Below, piece by piece: positions 49,300 to 61,601 of a stretch of 64,000 nt of DNA. How positions within the stretch are numbered: the stretch's first letter is position 1; each line of letters opens with the position of its first letter. Both the position numbers and the translations under genes were made by a program. This DNA is from Apricaphanius iberus (Eukaryota; Chordata; Actinopteri; Cyprinodontiformes; Aphaniidae). The stretch is from contig JAPXFQ010002904.1 of NCBI GenBank assembly GCA_028564705.1, forward strand, positions 992,001-1,056,000. The letters are read 5' to 3'. A model generated the notes under the pieces. It saw only the letters and a program-made list of their open reading frames with translations, made no database searches and was not told where the DNA came from.

Positions 49300-51735
49300 A
49301 TGGTGCATATACTGTAAATTAATATGAATGAATGAAACCACAGTGTTTGAGATGTTTGTTAGTAAAGAAACATATTTTCCATCTAAATTAACAATCACTG
49401 TGAAAATGATTTTCTCAGTACGGAGTTTTGCCTGGGTGAGGATACTGAGATTTAATAGGAAAACTGAAGTTACTTAGCAGTAGGCCCTCTACCTTCCTCA
49501 GATTTTATTGTTTGACCACCCTACAGGTAATACATGTAGCAATTTTTTATTCCACAATAAAAACATGTAAGTAGGCTAAACAAATTTAAAAGTTCACTAT
49601 CATATTTACTTGGTAAAAGCAAATCATATTATTGAGCTCTGGCTCTCCCTGTTCCAGATCAAGCTGCTTAAGCAGGAAATTGGCCTGTTCCAGTAACCGT
49701 CTGAGCAATTGGTCCATTCCTCCATATAAACACGATTCCTATCATCAACTCAACGATTTTCATGCAGCACAAACAAATTCTGCAGAGAAGTCAAAAGATG
49801 AGCAATGAGACTGGAGTCAGGTTTTCATCATATATTGATCAGTTTATTCATTCAGTCAGGACGTTTTACTTTTTTTCTAGATGTCCCACAGTCTTACACA
49901 AAGAAGCTGTTGTGAGACATCCAGTTGGACCAGAAAAAAAAGAGAAAACCCAGAATGTAAGGATGATAATGGACACACATTCAAAGACTGCTCGCAACGA
50001 CAGCGAGTACACTGCTTGATTGCTTGCGGACTATGGAGGCCAATTTTACTTGCCAATCATACAATTTCATGAATAAATCCAAAAAGATACCACTTGAATA
50101 TTTTTTTATTTTAATTTTTGATATCATTGTACCTAGAAAAGGGGGAGGTATGGGAATTGGGATACACTGAGAAGGTACAAAAATAACAGCATTTTCAAGA
50201 GAAAAAGTTCCTTCAAAGAGGGGTTCTGAAGCCACGTAGAACAGAACCGGTTGTTTGTACAGTAAATGCTTGCATGCACGTTGACACAGGCACTGATCTT
50301 GACTTGTCTCGCTGGGAGACAAAAAGCATTCTGGGAACTCTAAGCTCTGTTAAACAAGGCAGTCAACTTTTTCAAAACAATTTTTTTTTTTTCTGTTCAC
50401 AGGTGACCTCACAGAACAACCATTTAGAAAGAAACACTTCATCAAACTGAAGGGGATGACGAAAGACAAATTCAGTGAGACTGAGTCGGCGCATCAGCCT
50501 GCTTTTGTTATGCTAAAGAAATAAAATAAATGAACTGTAACAAATATTTTAACGCACAGAAATAGTGGCTTTACTCCGGAACCTTCCAACAATATAATAC
50601 ATTACTTGCAATACAGCTCAAACCTACTGTATATTGTGTCCAGAATGGCTCAGCAAACCAGTGCTGAATATTCTGCGTAGTGTAATAAAATCCAGAAAAT
50701 ATCAGTCACAAGAAGCACTTATTTTAGCTTCTTTACAAACAAGCAAAAATAAAAGCAATATAGAAATAAGAAAAAAAGACGGACAGGAAAAAAGATAAAA
50801 ACCAAGGAACAGTAAAACCAAGCACAAGTTGTATGCTTTATATTTAAGGCGAGTTAAAATATTGCAGAATAATTTGGCCCCTGTGTCTCAAACAGACTGC
50901 CACAACAGTCAGAACTCCCCGACTCTTAATCGCTGCAAGGATCCAGAGAAGGGATGGAATCAACTGAAATTACAAATAAAAAAATTAAATTAAAACAAAG
51001 AAAAAATGTGATCCTCTTTGGAAAGAAATTAACTTGTTTTGGTTTAGTTTGGTCTCAGGAGTTTCTTAAAGGGACGTCTGAGGACTTCCATTCTCAGATT
51101 AAATCTATTTCTTTCAATTAAATAAAAAAAAATAGAAATAAAATAAAGGAAGGCGTTTGATGATCGGTAATAAGGTGATAAGGTTCTTGAAAGGGGGATT
51201 TGGGAGGACCATCAAGAGAATACAAAATTTCTGTTTACCCAACAACCTGATATGGAAGATGAAAATGCAGTGTCCTGTGGGAAGCGTGTTTGCCCCCATT
51301 AAAGTCCTCCCTCTGACTGAAAGCAGATAGGGCAGAAAAATAAAAATGGAAGGGGATAGAAAGTCAAGTTTCAGAGATATAAAGTGATGCTGACCCTCTT
51401 TATATTGTCCTTTTTTTTGTTGAGACCAAAGGTCTGTTCTGCCAAAGATCCCTCTTGCTCCCATGTTGTTAAAAAGGCCGGGGGCTAACAAAGTCAGCGT
51501 CAGGTTCTGCGATCTTCTGAATCTCCAGCAGTCGAAATGTCTGGCTGTTTCTGCAAGTCTGAACAAAGGAATCAGACCACCAGGGGGAAGGAGGCATGGC
51601 TGTGGTTTTTAATAAAGCGCTTCACAATCAGCTGTCCTCCTGTAAAAGAGACGGCTGTTGTCCTGTTTTTGTTCGTTTTTTACCCCACCCGCCAGCGTCT
51701 TTTTCTCGCCCGGCTCTTTTTAGTCCTTTAACGGC
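49300..51735 (-). other. mmp16: mmp16 3' untranslated region and downstream flank (end not determined)
   Basis: The sequence directly downstream of the mmp16 stop on the minus strand. MT-MMP genes often have long 3' UTRs. A minus-strand AATAAA (TTTATT on plus at about 50105) is one of several possible poly(A) signals, and nothing here decides between them. A chance minus-strand ORF at 51114-51566 lies inside this region, is rich in Phe and Leu and resembles nothing known to me. The UTR boundary is inferred, not seen. Confidence 0.45.
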
Positions 51736-52070
51736 TCAGACCCATTCCTGCATGGAGCGCTTGCAGTACAGTATGTGGCGCGGCGTGCCCTTCCTTTTGA
51801 ACTGCACCACAGTGTAGACCAGCACCATTAGGCACAGCGCGAGCACGCACGGGATGACGATGGCTATGGCCTTCACTGTGCTGGTCTCGTTGTCCAACTC
51901 GATCACCACGTCCGAGTCGCCGTTGTCGTTCGGTAGGCGCCCTGGGTCTCTTGGCATCCGGTCACAACCCATGAAGTCCTTGACAAATGAGCGTGGGTAT
52001 CCCGGCTCCACCCGTAGTAACTGGTTGTTGAACTTCCAGTACTCCTTTCCTTTATAGAAGTAGGTAAAAC
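51736..52070 (-). CDS. mmp16: mmp16 terminal coding exon: hemopexin repeat 4, stalk, transmembrane helix, cytoplasmic tail
   Basis: The exon begins after acceptor CCCGTAG and completes the split Gly, giving GFTYFYKGKEYWKFNNQ, the last hemopexin blade. The invariant closing Cys is in DFMGCD. A polar stalk of about 30 residues follows, containing an N-E-T sequon that could be N-glycosylated. Then comes a hydrophobic segment (AIAIVIPCVLALCLMVLVYT), which is the type I membrane anchor, and a tail of about 20 residues ending RSMQEWV and a stop. The tail motif GTPRHILYCKRSMQEWV is, to my knowledge, that of MMP16, whereas MMP24 and MMP14 differ before EWV. The stalk (RMPRDPGRLPNDNGDSD) looks diverged from the mammalian one as I recall it, as expected for a low-constraint linker. 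Across the window the four exons give 690 nt, or 229 residues plus the stop. Confidence 0.97.
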
Positions 52071-55000
52071 CTACGGGAGGAAAGGAAGCAGAAAAACCTT
52101 GATTGACTGAGTAGTAGATCATTGTAATATACGCATGTTTCTTCTTTAAAGGTTTCTCAATTAAAAGCCAATTTAGCTGAAACTACTTTATACTTTTGGA
52201 AGAACGTCTCAGACGTGAGAAAACTCAACTGGACTTTTAGCAGATTTTCACTCATTATGCATGGTTGACAAATCTTTTCTACCCTAAAATGGATTAAGAT
52301 ATTGGCCCTATACCAGAATAAATCTATTTTAAACTCATCAATGGCCATTATAAAATTAAAAGTCTGGTAGTTTTTCCAAACTGTGAACAGATTATATCTG
52401 CCAGTGCTTCCACGTGTTGGTTAAAAAAGCAAAACAAAAAACTCTTTAATACTGAAGTTATTAGTGTAGGAAGAAGACTAAAAGTTCTTTTGAGTATCTG
52501 TGAAGTTAAAAAAATTGAGATGTACAAGCAGAGAGCGAGAGAGAGCAAGACTTCAGACTCTCTATTATACTTTTGAGTGTCAAACTTTAGTTAACCAGGT
52601 GTGTCAAACAACAAGCTATATTGTGCAAATTTCTGCATTGGAAATTTGTGAGGATCTACATTTTCTCTAGGGAACACAATTTAAAGTTTCCATGCCTTTG
52701 TGTGAAATTTTACTGTTCTCTCTCACAGCGGAGTGATGTTGCCCCTGGAAGCATTATTAACAATTAATGACCGCTGACAGCTTTAAACATGTAAACAATT
52801 CTTATAAACAAATCAGAGAAAGCTAAAATCACTATTAGCATGCAACCTTTACGATGAAAAAGCATTCCAAAATCTACCACTAAACTCTGACTTGTGGATC
52901 TTTAATTTTACATCTAGGAGGAAAAATAAAAATTTAACAAAAGTCAAACAGAAGGTAAACTCTGAACAAGAGTACACAATATGTATGTCTAAGATAGTTT
53001 CCTGCACATTTTGCACTGCTCTACCTTTGATCTGTTTTTGCTCTGATTTGCTGAGAGGTCATTTTTGTCCCTCAGGCTTAATTATTTTGGTCATAAACCC
53101 TTATACATAGTAAAACAGTAGCCAGAATCCTCAGGAGGGATCACATAACAATATTATCATTTCATTTATTATTTAAAAAAATGCTCAAACTACAGCTGAA
53201 AATTCCAAGACTTAAAAATTACTTCTGTTACATAGCAACATACTGATGAAAGAGTGTGGGTTTTGGGCTGACAGAAAATGTTGCTCTATCTCCAAAATCT
53301 CGGAAATGCTTGTTTGCTGTTTATTAAAGCTGAGCCTAAAAGCATGGCTGAAACTTTAAGTTCTCCTCATTCTCTCTTACCTCCTTTACACTTTGTGTCT
53401 GGTCATTTATTATTCATGCACACATTTTCTCGGGGAAGATGAGGGTAGAAATGGCCTAAATTTCAGGCAAGGAAGGGCCAGGGCTTATTTAATCGCTTGT
53501 TAGACGGAGATGTTCCTGGTGAAGGAGTGAAGAAGCATGGAGTGAGCTTTTTAAAGATTCATTTCAGAGCGAGACAAAAATGATCAAACGTGCAAAGGAG
53601 AGGAAGAGCTAGAGATATAAAATGAGACATGTTTTGTTTAACCTGCACAATGTCTGTCCAACACTCAAGGTTAAACAAGCTAACACTGTTATAGCAGCAC
53701 CTGAACTGCCAAAACTTCCTGAGCGGAACTGGAACTCCAAACGTTTTATTTCAGGAGCCAAACATTTATGATGTAAATCACCCTTTGACAGTAATTGGCA
53801 TTGAGGGAAGACAAAATACATTTTAAATAAAACCAAACATCACATACAGAATGGCAGGAAGCGGTTAACATAGGTCAACAAATAGTGTAAAGAGTGGAAT
53901 CAAGAGGAGAGCTAGACAGGCTAAGTTGCGTAATTCTAACAAAATGTCCCAATGTTTCTCATCCTTGTCAAATCTGTGAGTGAAGTGCTATCCGCCAAGT
54001 ATAAGAATTACTTTGCTTGGGAAATTGGGAATTATTACTAAGAGACATGAATATGAAGGTTAGTGCTTTAACTTTAACAATCTTTATCTGTTTTTGATAC
54101 TCTTATTTTAACACTGATCAGAGGGTCTTTAAAACATTCATGTAACGGTTAATTTATTCTTGAAATGCTTTCCATTAGGAACACCTTTAGTTTAGACCAA
54201 CGTAAAATCTACAAGGTGTACACACATTCCCTGACAGATATCCCAGTGTTTCATTTACAGGGGCTATATCATGCAAAATCAAGTTTTTGAAGTTTTCAAT
54301 CATCTGGTAATGCAATTTTCTCATAAAAAACCCACCAGAGTGGTTTTTGGCTTAATTCATGCATGTCGGAGTAATCCTCCTGAATTCTGCTCTCTGAGCA
54401 GCTGCCCCTCCCTCTCCTAGAAAATAGCTGAGTGTTCAACTAGTGACATCACTGGTTGAAAGTTGAGTGCTAGAGATGTCTGCACTGCCCCTGTAGGCAG
54501 AGCCGCTTACCTCTGCTACAGTTCCAAACACACCCTGCTTCCTCTCACAGCTCATGGCTACTTTGGTTTTTGGCAGCTTAAACAATTTTTTTGTTGGATT
54601 TTTTACTTTCTCTGTGAAACCGTCCATTTGGCTGCATGGATTACATGATTTTATTCCACATTCCTAAAGAACAGCAGCTGGATCAACAAACAAAGACACC
54701 TGATGGGCAGAGAAGTACGTGGCTACATGCTAATGTGTGTTAGCCCTTATGTAATCTTATAACAGCCTTGTGTGGTTAATTAATTGATCTGTGGCATCTC
54801 AGAATGTTCAGTAAACAGGTGCAAACAACACCCACTGCTTTTTTATATACTGGGCTGGAAAGATCTGCTTAATGGACACTGCTAGTTGTTTTCGGCTCTG
54901 TCTAAAGCCTGGAGATTTAGTAACTGAAATAAGCTTTATTGACTCCGTTTAAAAAAAATTAATAAAAATAAAATAAAACAAACGTCTGAGCCCTTAATAT

Positions 55001-56505
55001 AACAGTTTCATTGTGGTGCTTTTCAAATTCAATTCAGAAGGCGGATTTATAGGCAAATGAGCCATTTTATTTCATTGTCCAACATTACTACAGGAGACAA
55101 GTTAAATTTTAGGACAGATTAATATTGTATGATACAAACGGTAAAATTTTAGCATATATATGTCTATCCCAGGAGTTGAAAGCTGTAAAACTGCATGATA
55201 GAGTTCCTTTAAATGTTTATTTTATTTGAGAATACGAAAAATGGGCAATCCAAGTTTTTTTTTAAACAAACGTTCTGCCTTTCTGTGAAACCAAAATTAC
55301 ATATTGTTGCTGGGTGTTTCGTTAGACCACTAACAACAGATGTAGTTTTGATGTTCCACATACAGCCCATGATAGCGACTCTCCTGTGACTTTTAGATGC
55401 ATCCCTTTCTTTAACACCGCTGAATCAAATGAATGCCACTGTTGAGCTAAAAGACATGCTGATGAGGGAATTCAGGGTGTTGGAGAAAATTTAAAATCTC
55501 TCTATATATCTATATATCTAAAAGTTAAAGGACAGTAGACAGAACTGGATTTGGGAACTCCTGCCCTAGTGTATCTCACATTAAAGTTGTTTGGTATTCA
55601 TACAATGTGTAATCTAACCAAAAGTACTGTGGAATACAGCTAGGTCGACAAAGCCCTCAAGGCCTAAAACTCTAAATGCCTCACTCATGTTATCATTGGC
55701 TCCAGGATAGACATGATGTCTATCTGGGTCAACCCTGTCAACGTGACACTTAACACACGGTATCCACATTCAGCCAAACGAACTAATAATTGTATGGTGA
55801 CATAAAGACAAGCAAAAAGACACACAAGTATAACCCTGCTGGATATGAATCCATCCTTCATGCTCTGATGGATACCTGCTCCATGACCTCGCTAGGACAC
55901 ACACACATCTAAAGATCTGGCGGCAGATCCTCGGCGCAGATGGGCTGAGGTTTCAGCACCACCTGCTCTCCTTTTTCCAACTGTGTCACTGCCAGTGCCA
56001 TACGCCAAACCCACCTGGCATGATGTTCGAAGGCAAAAGCTTTCCCCTTTCCTAACATTATTTTATTGGCCTATAGGTGATCTCTGGGAGAGTTAGACGT
56101 TCCACGTCCTCACCACTCAAAAGGGCCAGTTGGCTTAAACCAGTGCCCAGTGGGGATCCTGTCCTCTTTACTTTCTATAGTTCTGCTCCAACTGGGTCTT
56201 ACTGTAGTATGGGCTGATTAGGAAACAATCTTCTTTCAACACCATCAACAAACAAAGACAGCTTTTTGTGGGTAAAGTTAAGTTTAACTATTTGCATTAT
56301 GCACACACTGTCTATCCCTATTGATGTTACATGGAAGTATGCCACCAGCTAAAAAGAAACCGATAACTGGGGCAAATTCCAATCAATTCTAGCCTGGTTT
56401 AACTCCCACACGACATGTGCAAGCTATGAGCTAAAATCAATGCCACCTGGCACATGACTGGTGTTGTTATTGCCACAGAACAGTATTGGGCATGACAGAT
56501 CGTAC
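52071..56505 (-). other. mmp16: mmp16 intron (4.4 kb)
   Basis: Bounded by donor GTACG at 56501-56505 and acceptor AG at 52071-52072 on the minus strand. It contains an inverted-repeat element at about 54259-55210. The stretches 52080-54250 and 55215-56500 are AT-rich and hold no ORF or repeat that I can assign. Confidence 0.88.
54259..55210. mobile_element. 0.95-kb inverted-repeat element in an mmp16 intron
   Basis: Starts AGGGGCTATATCATGCAAAA and ends ACTGCATGATAGAGTTCCTT, an imperfect terminal inverted repeat of about 22 bp around ATCATGCA. The interior includes a GC-richer part (54370-54560) and no transposase motif. A related start occurs at 33440. Superfamily unknown. Confidence 0.6.
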
Positions 56506-56621
56506 CATGGGCTTTATCAACGAAGGCCCCCTGTGGTGAAGCAGGGACCCCCTTCCACACTGAGATGGGCTTTGGATAGCCAGGGTCCATGGTTCTCTTC
56601 TCCTCATTGTAGCGCCAGTAC
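56506..56621 (-). CDS. mmp16: mmp16 coding exon: hemopexin repeat 3/4 junction
   Basis: A 116-bp internal exon that begins after a polypyrimidine acceptor (TTTCTGTTTAG) and completes the split Arg codon of the previous exon. It encodes [19 protein letters not shown], then [19 protein letters not shown], and ends with one base of a split Gly before donor GTACG. The [18 protein letters not shown] pattern is characteristic of the MT-MMP (MMP14/15/16/24) hemopexin region. Phases on both sides agree with the neighbouring exons, so the gene is intact here. Confidence 0.96.
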
Positions 56622-56843
56622 CTAAACAGAAACAAATGATGAGCCACAGGAGGACAAAGCAGAAGCTGGCAAATATACAGTTTAAACTGACAACAGATGG
56701 TATAATATTGTTCTAACACATGTCGGGTTAAGTACTTATTCTATCTGAGCACATTTCAAAGCAGGTTTTCTATATTTTGGATCTTTACAAACACATCTAT
56801 TTTAGATATTTTTTTTGTAATTGGATTCTCTAATGATTCTCAC

Positions 56844-56994
56844 CTGTCTCCTTTAAAGAAATAGGTCTTGGCCACATCCTCCCACCACACGGCAGTCTCA
56901 ATGCTCTGGGATGGCATGCCGTGGCTGAACTGGGTGATGTCTCTTGGGTAGTCAGACTCCAACTTTGTGTCCTTATACACCCAGAACTGCTTTC
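56844..56994 (-). CDS. mmp16: mmp16 coding exon: hemopexin repeat 3
   Basis: A 151-bp internal exon. It starts after acceptor GCACAG at 56995-57000 with two bases completing the split Gly, and ends with two bases of a split Arg before donor GTGAGAA. It encodes KQFWVYKDTKLESDYPRDI and then a segment ending AVWWEDVAKTYFFKGD. The FW-Y-D-DYP and YFFKGDRYWRY patterns are standard hemopexin blade motifs. The hemopexin propeller of MT-MMPs mediates dimerisation and substrate recruitment outside the cell. The downstream intron is only 222 bp (56622-56843), while the upstream intron is 6.9 kb. No stop or frameshift is present. Confidence 0.96.
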
Positions 56995-58339
56995 CTGTGC
57001 ATCAGGAACAAACAGAAGGAATGAATAATTAAAACAACGCAGACAGGCAACAAAACTTTTTGTAGAGCAGAGAAAGCTTTATAGCAAACATTAATGAGTA
57101 ACCTGCTGCTTTATGTTAGTCTTTCTGATCTGGATTTTTTCCTGATTAAACAGGACAAGAATGTGATGAAACACTCTCTTTGCCTTGCTTAGCACTATTC
57201 TGGATTAGGCATAGGCTGTATGAGACCCTCAGAGTATGCAGACTTTGAATGAAATAACTTTGCTTCGCAATCCTATCCATGCGGTGATTATCCCTGTTGG
57301 TTGTGCACCTTTTTTTCTACCACACTTTTCCCTCCCTCCTGTGAAATAATTGGGTTAAACAGCACATTTTTGACACAGCGTGACCCCAGGAAATGCGTTT
57401 CTGTATCGTTGGAGGAGTTGAAGGTTGTGCCAGGAAGGGGTGCTAGCGGGGGAGGTGGTTATCACAGGAGAGAAGGAAAAGTCAAAGGCAAAGCACTTTC
57501 CTGTCAACACTTGAAACATAAATATGATAATATATGACATTTTTATACATTTATTAATATTTCTCTTCATAGTTTGCTTTATCTTGGGTCAAGAAAAATC
57601 CAAAAGGAATGTTTTTGTATCTTTTTTCCACACTGTATCGCTTTACCTTGCTTTTGAAGAGTAGTTGGGTTGAAGTCGCTCTTTTGACAGCTGTGCAGTT
57701 GTTTATGAACTGATCTAAGCTAGGTGTTTCATTTGGTTTTTACATTTTGATTAATATTTCAAGGCATAACATGTCTTAGCCAAAGAAAAGACAGAATTAT
57801 ACATTCAAATGTAGTATACGAGAGATATTACATCCTTTTTTTCCCTCCCCGGTTTCTAAATAAATATCAGTGAGTCTGCATGCTCCATCCTAAACTCTTG
57901 CAAGCTCAGCATTAAGATGCCCTGAGCACCTTTCCTTAACAAACACAGAGAATGAGAGGAAGAAGTCAGACAAAATCTTGGTCATTTTTCGCTTTTCTCT
58001 GCCATTATGAAGTCCACAAAAATGTGGATTTAACCTGAAAAACTACATTTGCACTAACAGCGCTTAAATGGAAAGGAGGAAGGAACTGTAGTACAGGGTG
58101 TTGCTTGACTATTAACAGGGAAGGATAGCCTCGGATTTGAAAGGAAATTCCTGTCATTTCATGTTTTTCTCATACAGTTCTCCACTCATTGTGGGTCATG
58201 CTTCGTCTGACACTAACTCACCACACCCTGAGATTAATGCAGTCTCCCAATCCCCCAAAAGCAGCGAGTTCAATCTGATTCAAATATGCCACCCCCCCAT
58301 ATGATTCATGAATAAATAACAAAAACAAAACATGTTGAA

Positions 58340-59870
58340 GTATCTTTTTCATTGAATTGTGTGAATGACTGAATGTACTGTAAAGTGCTTTGTGGTTCTT
58401 TGACTGAAAAAGCCCTATACTACCCTATACTCCTGGGTGGTCCGGTGTGTCAGGCGGCCGCTGTTTCGGGCCGATGTCCTCCTTGGATTGACTGGGGCAT
58501 CTCTTATGGGGGTGCCGGGTTTGTAGAATAGGTTGGTGCCGTCCGGTGGATCGGTGGGGACCGTGCCTGGCGCCCAGTCCTCCTGCCGGTTCCAGGACTT
58601 CAGCTGGCTGGTCTGTTCGCCTGGTGGGGCTGTCCGGCATTGGCTGGGCCCCTGATCTTGGCGCCCCACGTGGGGCGGGATCTGGACCCTGGAGCTGGAA
58701 GATCTGGATGTCCAGGTGCCGGCTGGGCGCGGCCTGGGGAGGGCGTACATCCGCTGTGGCTCTTGCTGTGGCTCCCTGGCGTGTGGATGTGTGGAGGCGG
58801 GCCGGGTTGTTGGCGGTGGGTACTGGTCCGGGGTGGCGGCGGCGTGTGTTGTCCGTCGGTTGGCTGCGGGTCCTCCTTGCCTGCGGCGGCGGCGGGGGAC
58901 CCTTGTCGGCTGGTCCCTGGTTGGGGCCCCGCTGGGGGGTGGGGTGCCCCTGGTCCCCGTGGCCTCCGGTTCCTGGTCCGGGCCCGCCCTGGCGTAGCCG
59001 GTTACCGGCGGAGCCCGTGGGCTCGTCACTGCGATCTCTCGGGCCCCAGCATCGCGGCTGGTGGGTGCTCCCCTGGGGCTTCCATCTGTTCCCCTCTTGG
59101 CGGGTGGTCGACCCTGCGCTGATCCGCCTGTGGACTCTGTACTCTGTGGGACGCTGGATGCATACATCTCTTGCCTCCTCCATGTCTGTGCCGATTCCTG
59201 TAGGACGGATTGACGGTTCCTTACACCAGCTATCAATCACTTGCATGGGGAAACCTTATTCCGACCTGCATGCTCGCACACACATAGGTGTGGGGACATA
59301 GGTGAGGACGGACATATCTTAAGCTGAGGTTATCATCATTAGTTAGTTGTTCACAGGAGCTTACCAGAAACATTTGTATTATGTTCATTAATCAATGCTT
59401 GTGTGTAGTGAATGTGTAATTCTTTGTTTATTCTACCAGATCCGAACTATTGGTTTGGTTCTGTACACTTTGTTGTTTTTGTTTTGTATTACTGTTTCTC
59501 TGCCGTCCGGCAGAGGTGGAGGACTGGGATGTTTTCTTGTGTTCTTTATTTGCCTCCCTGTCTTGTGTCGTCGGTTCGCCCCTCTGTTGGTCCGGTTTCT
59601 TTTCTTCACCTTCTTCCTTTCTCCCTTCTTGTCTCAGTTTAATGTCCATGACGTCAGGAAATTGAACCCACAGTAATCACTAATAAAGATTTTTCATACA
59701 TATACATCAAGTGGCGTACTACAACGAAGCTGTAATACTCTGCTTGGGAAAGTAAAACTGTTGGGCTTGTACTTGGTACTCAGACACCAATTCTGAGTAG
59801 CATACTGCTAGACAGGACACGATAAAAAAAAAGAAAAAGAAAAAGCCCTATACAAATGTAGGGCGTTTAC
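58340..59870 (+). mobile_element. LINE/SINE 3' tail interrupted by a retroposon
   Basis: GAATGTACTGTAAAGTGCTT, TGTGGTTCTTTGACTG and AAAAAGCCCTATAC continue after the insertion as AAATGTAGGGCG, the usual 3' end shape of LINE-derived fish retroposons. The piece is split by the insertion at 58421-59838. Confidence 0.6.
58421..59838 (+). mobile_element. GC-rich retroposon with perfect 15-bp target duplication
   Basis: GAAAAAGCCCTATAC occurs at 58406-58420 and again at 59839-59853. The inserted 1418 bp ends in an A-rich tail (GATAAAAAAAAAGAAAAA), the signature of target-primed reverse transcription. The first 0.8 kb is extremely GC-rich (about 58430-59130); then come a T-rich part and an AATAAAG signal at about 59681. 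It is probably the 5'-truncated 3' part of a non-LTR retrotransposon. I recognise no RT motif and cannot name the family. The exact duplication implies a young insertion in the mmp16 intron. Confidence 0.85.
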
Positions 59871-60044
59871 TAATTAATTCAGAGTAAAACATTGTGTTAC
59901 TCATTTTCTTTTGTTTGTTTTTTTTAATGGGAGACAACCTGTATAAGCCTGCACGTTAAAGTTCTGATTCTTTATCAGAGCTGAGATTTGTTGCCTCAGC
60001 CAAGTGAGTGCAATTACTAATTCCACCTGCTTCACCTTAGCATT

Positions 60045-60370
60045 GTATGGGGAGTGCAAGAGGCTCATGGTAGCTCTGAAGGAGCTCCAGAGATCCACAT
60101 TTCAAAACTATTTGTCTGACACTTGACAAAAATAGTGTAGCAAAAAGAAAGCCGTTGTTGAAAGAAAGTTATAAAAAGTCCTGCTCCCAGATCACAAACG
60201 TGGAAGAGGTTGCTATGGGTCAGACGAGACCAAAAGTGAACTTTCGTTGTCTAAATACCAAATGCTCTGTGTGTGTGTGCTATTTTAGCACGATTACTAG
60301 TCATGGTGACATGGATGGAGCTGAATACAGTGTTGCTTGATCAAAGGAAACCCAGATGCTCAAGGTGTAT
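60045..60370 (+). mobile_element. Decayed Tc1-like transposase fragment in an mmp16 intron
   Basis: GCTCATGGTAGCTCTGAAGG, AAGAAAGCCGTTGTTGAAAG and GGGTCAGACGAGACCAAAAG follow each other as in the transposase gene of a common fish Tc1 family (linker to W-DET motif). Frames are broken. Ends not found. Confidence 0.65.
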
Positions 60371-61556
60371 GGATATTTCAATGCCAGTAACCTTGTAGTG
60401 ATAGTTCTTTACAAGGTAAAATATAGTTGAGCATTTTTTTTTTTACTCAAAAAACAACATTCACAGGGTTCTTCCATATGCCCCGACTTAGGCCAACACC
60501 ACATTTTAGAACAGAAAAAGCAACATTAACTACTTTAATCTTTGCTACAACTCATCCCTGTTCATCCGTCTTATTGTTTCGTTAAGACTTATTTTCTAGA
60601 GCTAGAAGGAGTCACCAATGTGAAAAAAGGCTTTATCTTTTCACATTTTCATTTTCCACTGCCAACACATAATCTATATATGACATAGTGTTGAGGAATA
60701 CTAGCTACTCTATCAGAAAACCCCTTTTCTCCAAAAGGCAATGAACTGTCATTTGTTTAGGTCTACAAGTAAGAGAGAAGCACACCCTGAACGTGTCCGT
60801 TATCTAAAATTGAGCAGTTTTAATCTTTAACAATTCTTGATATTTCAGAAACATTTTTACTAGAAATAAAGTACAGAGAGTAGGGAAAAAAACATGTGAG
60901 GGAGCTTCAGTTGTGATTTAGTGGTTTAAAGATTATTATTAGCCTTTTTTTGCTAGTTAAGGCCTGGTTGTGATGTGCCTTTGCCCTTAGGAACCCATAC
61001 AAATGCTAAGCTCTTTGTGAGTAAAATGTGTCACAGTGTTTATTTTTAATTTTATTGATACTAACTACTGTACAGTGGGAAATGGCCAAAGGGATAAGAC
61101 TGGTAAATTCGGGGGGGAGTAAATAAGTTGGATGATGTTCTTTTAGTGCACTTGGGGGGATTTATAATGTAATGTATTCTACATAGTCGTTTATTAGAGT
61201 CACAGAAGCAAAGTTTCCTTTCAGCTGGTTATGAATAAATTACAGAAAATTACTTTAGCTTATCTACCATAGAAGTGAGCATGAAAAGTCCCCAAGGCGT
61301 ATGCAAAAGTTTGGTAAGAAGGCTGAATTACTTTTCTCAAGCTCATGGTTTCTTACTTTGCCATGCATTCTGGGATATCTAAAACAACCTGTTAACGTGG
61401 GTCTGAATGGGAAGAAATGAAGCACATTTTGTGCAACATCAAACTCATTTATTCAGAGGTTAGTTCAGGGTACATTATATGGATCTGCACCAACATGTCT
61501 GATTCCTGATGTTAGTTGATTCTTTATTGGTGCATCTGATTAGCGTAGCTTCAGAT

Positions 61557-61601
61557 TATTTATATATATATACATATATATATATATATGAATATATATA
61601 T
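61557..61601 (+). repeat. (TA)n microsatellite
   Basis: TA-rich run with AC and GA interruptions, directly bordering the Tc1 element at 61602; TA is the Tc1 target. Confidence 0.9.

Noticed and set aside
51114..51566. 150-codon minus-strand ORF
   Set aside because: Lies in the likely 3' UTR of mmp16, low-complexity Phe/Leu-rich end, no known motif.
54259..55210. Extra mmp16 exon in the 4.4-kb intron
   Set aside because: The flanking exons join in phase with a continuous hemopexin/stalk sequence, and the ORFs here have no hemopexin pattern.
58415..59301. Long overlapping ORFs (273, 273 and 251 codons) on both strands
   Set aside because: All lie in a very GC-rich stretch with few stops in any frame; products are Pro-, Arg- and Gly-rich without motifs. 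They are treated as composition artefacts of the inserted retroposon.
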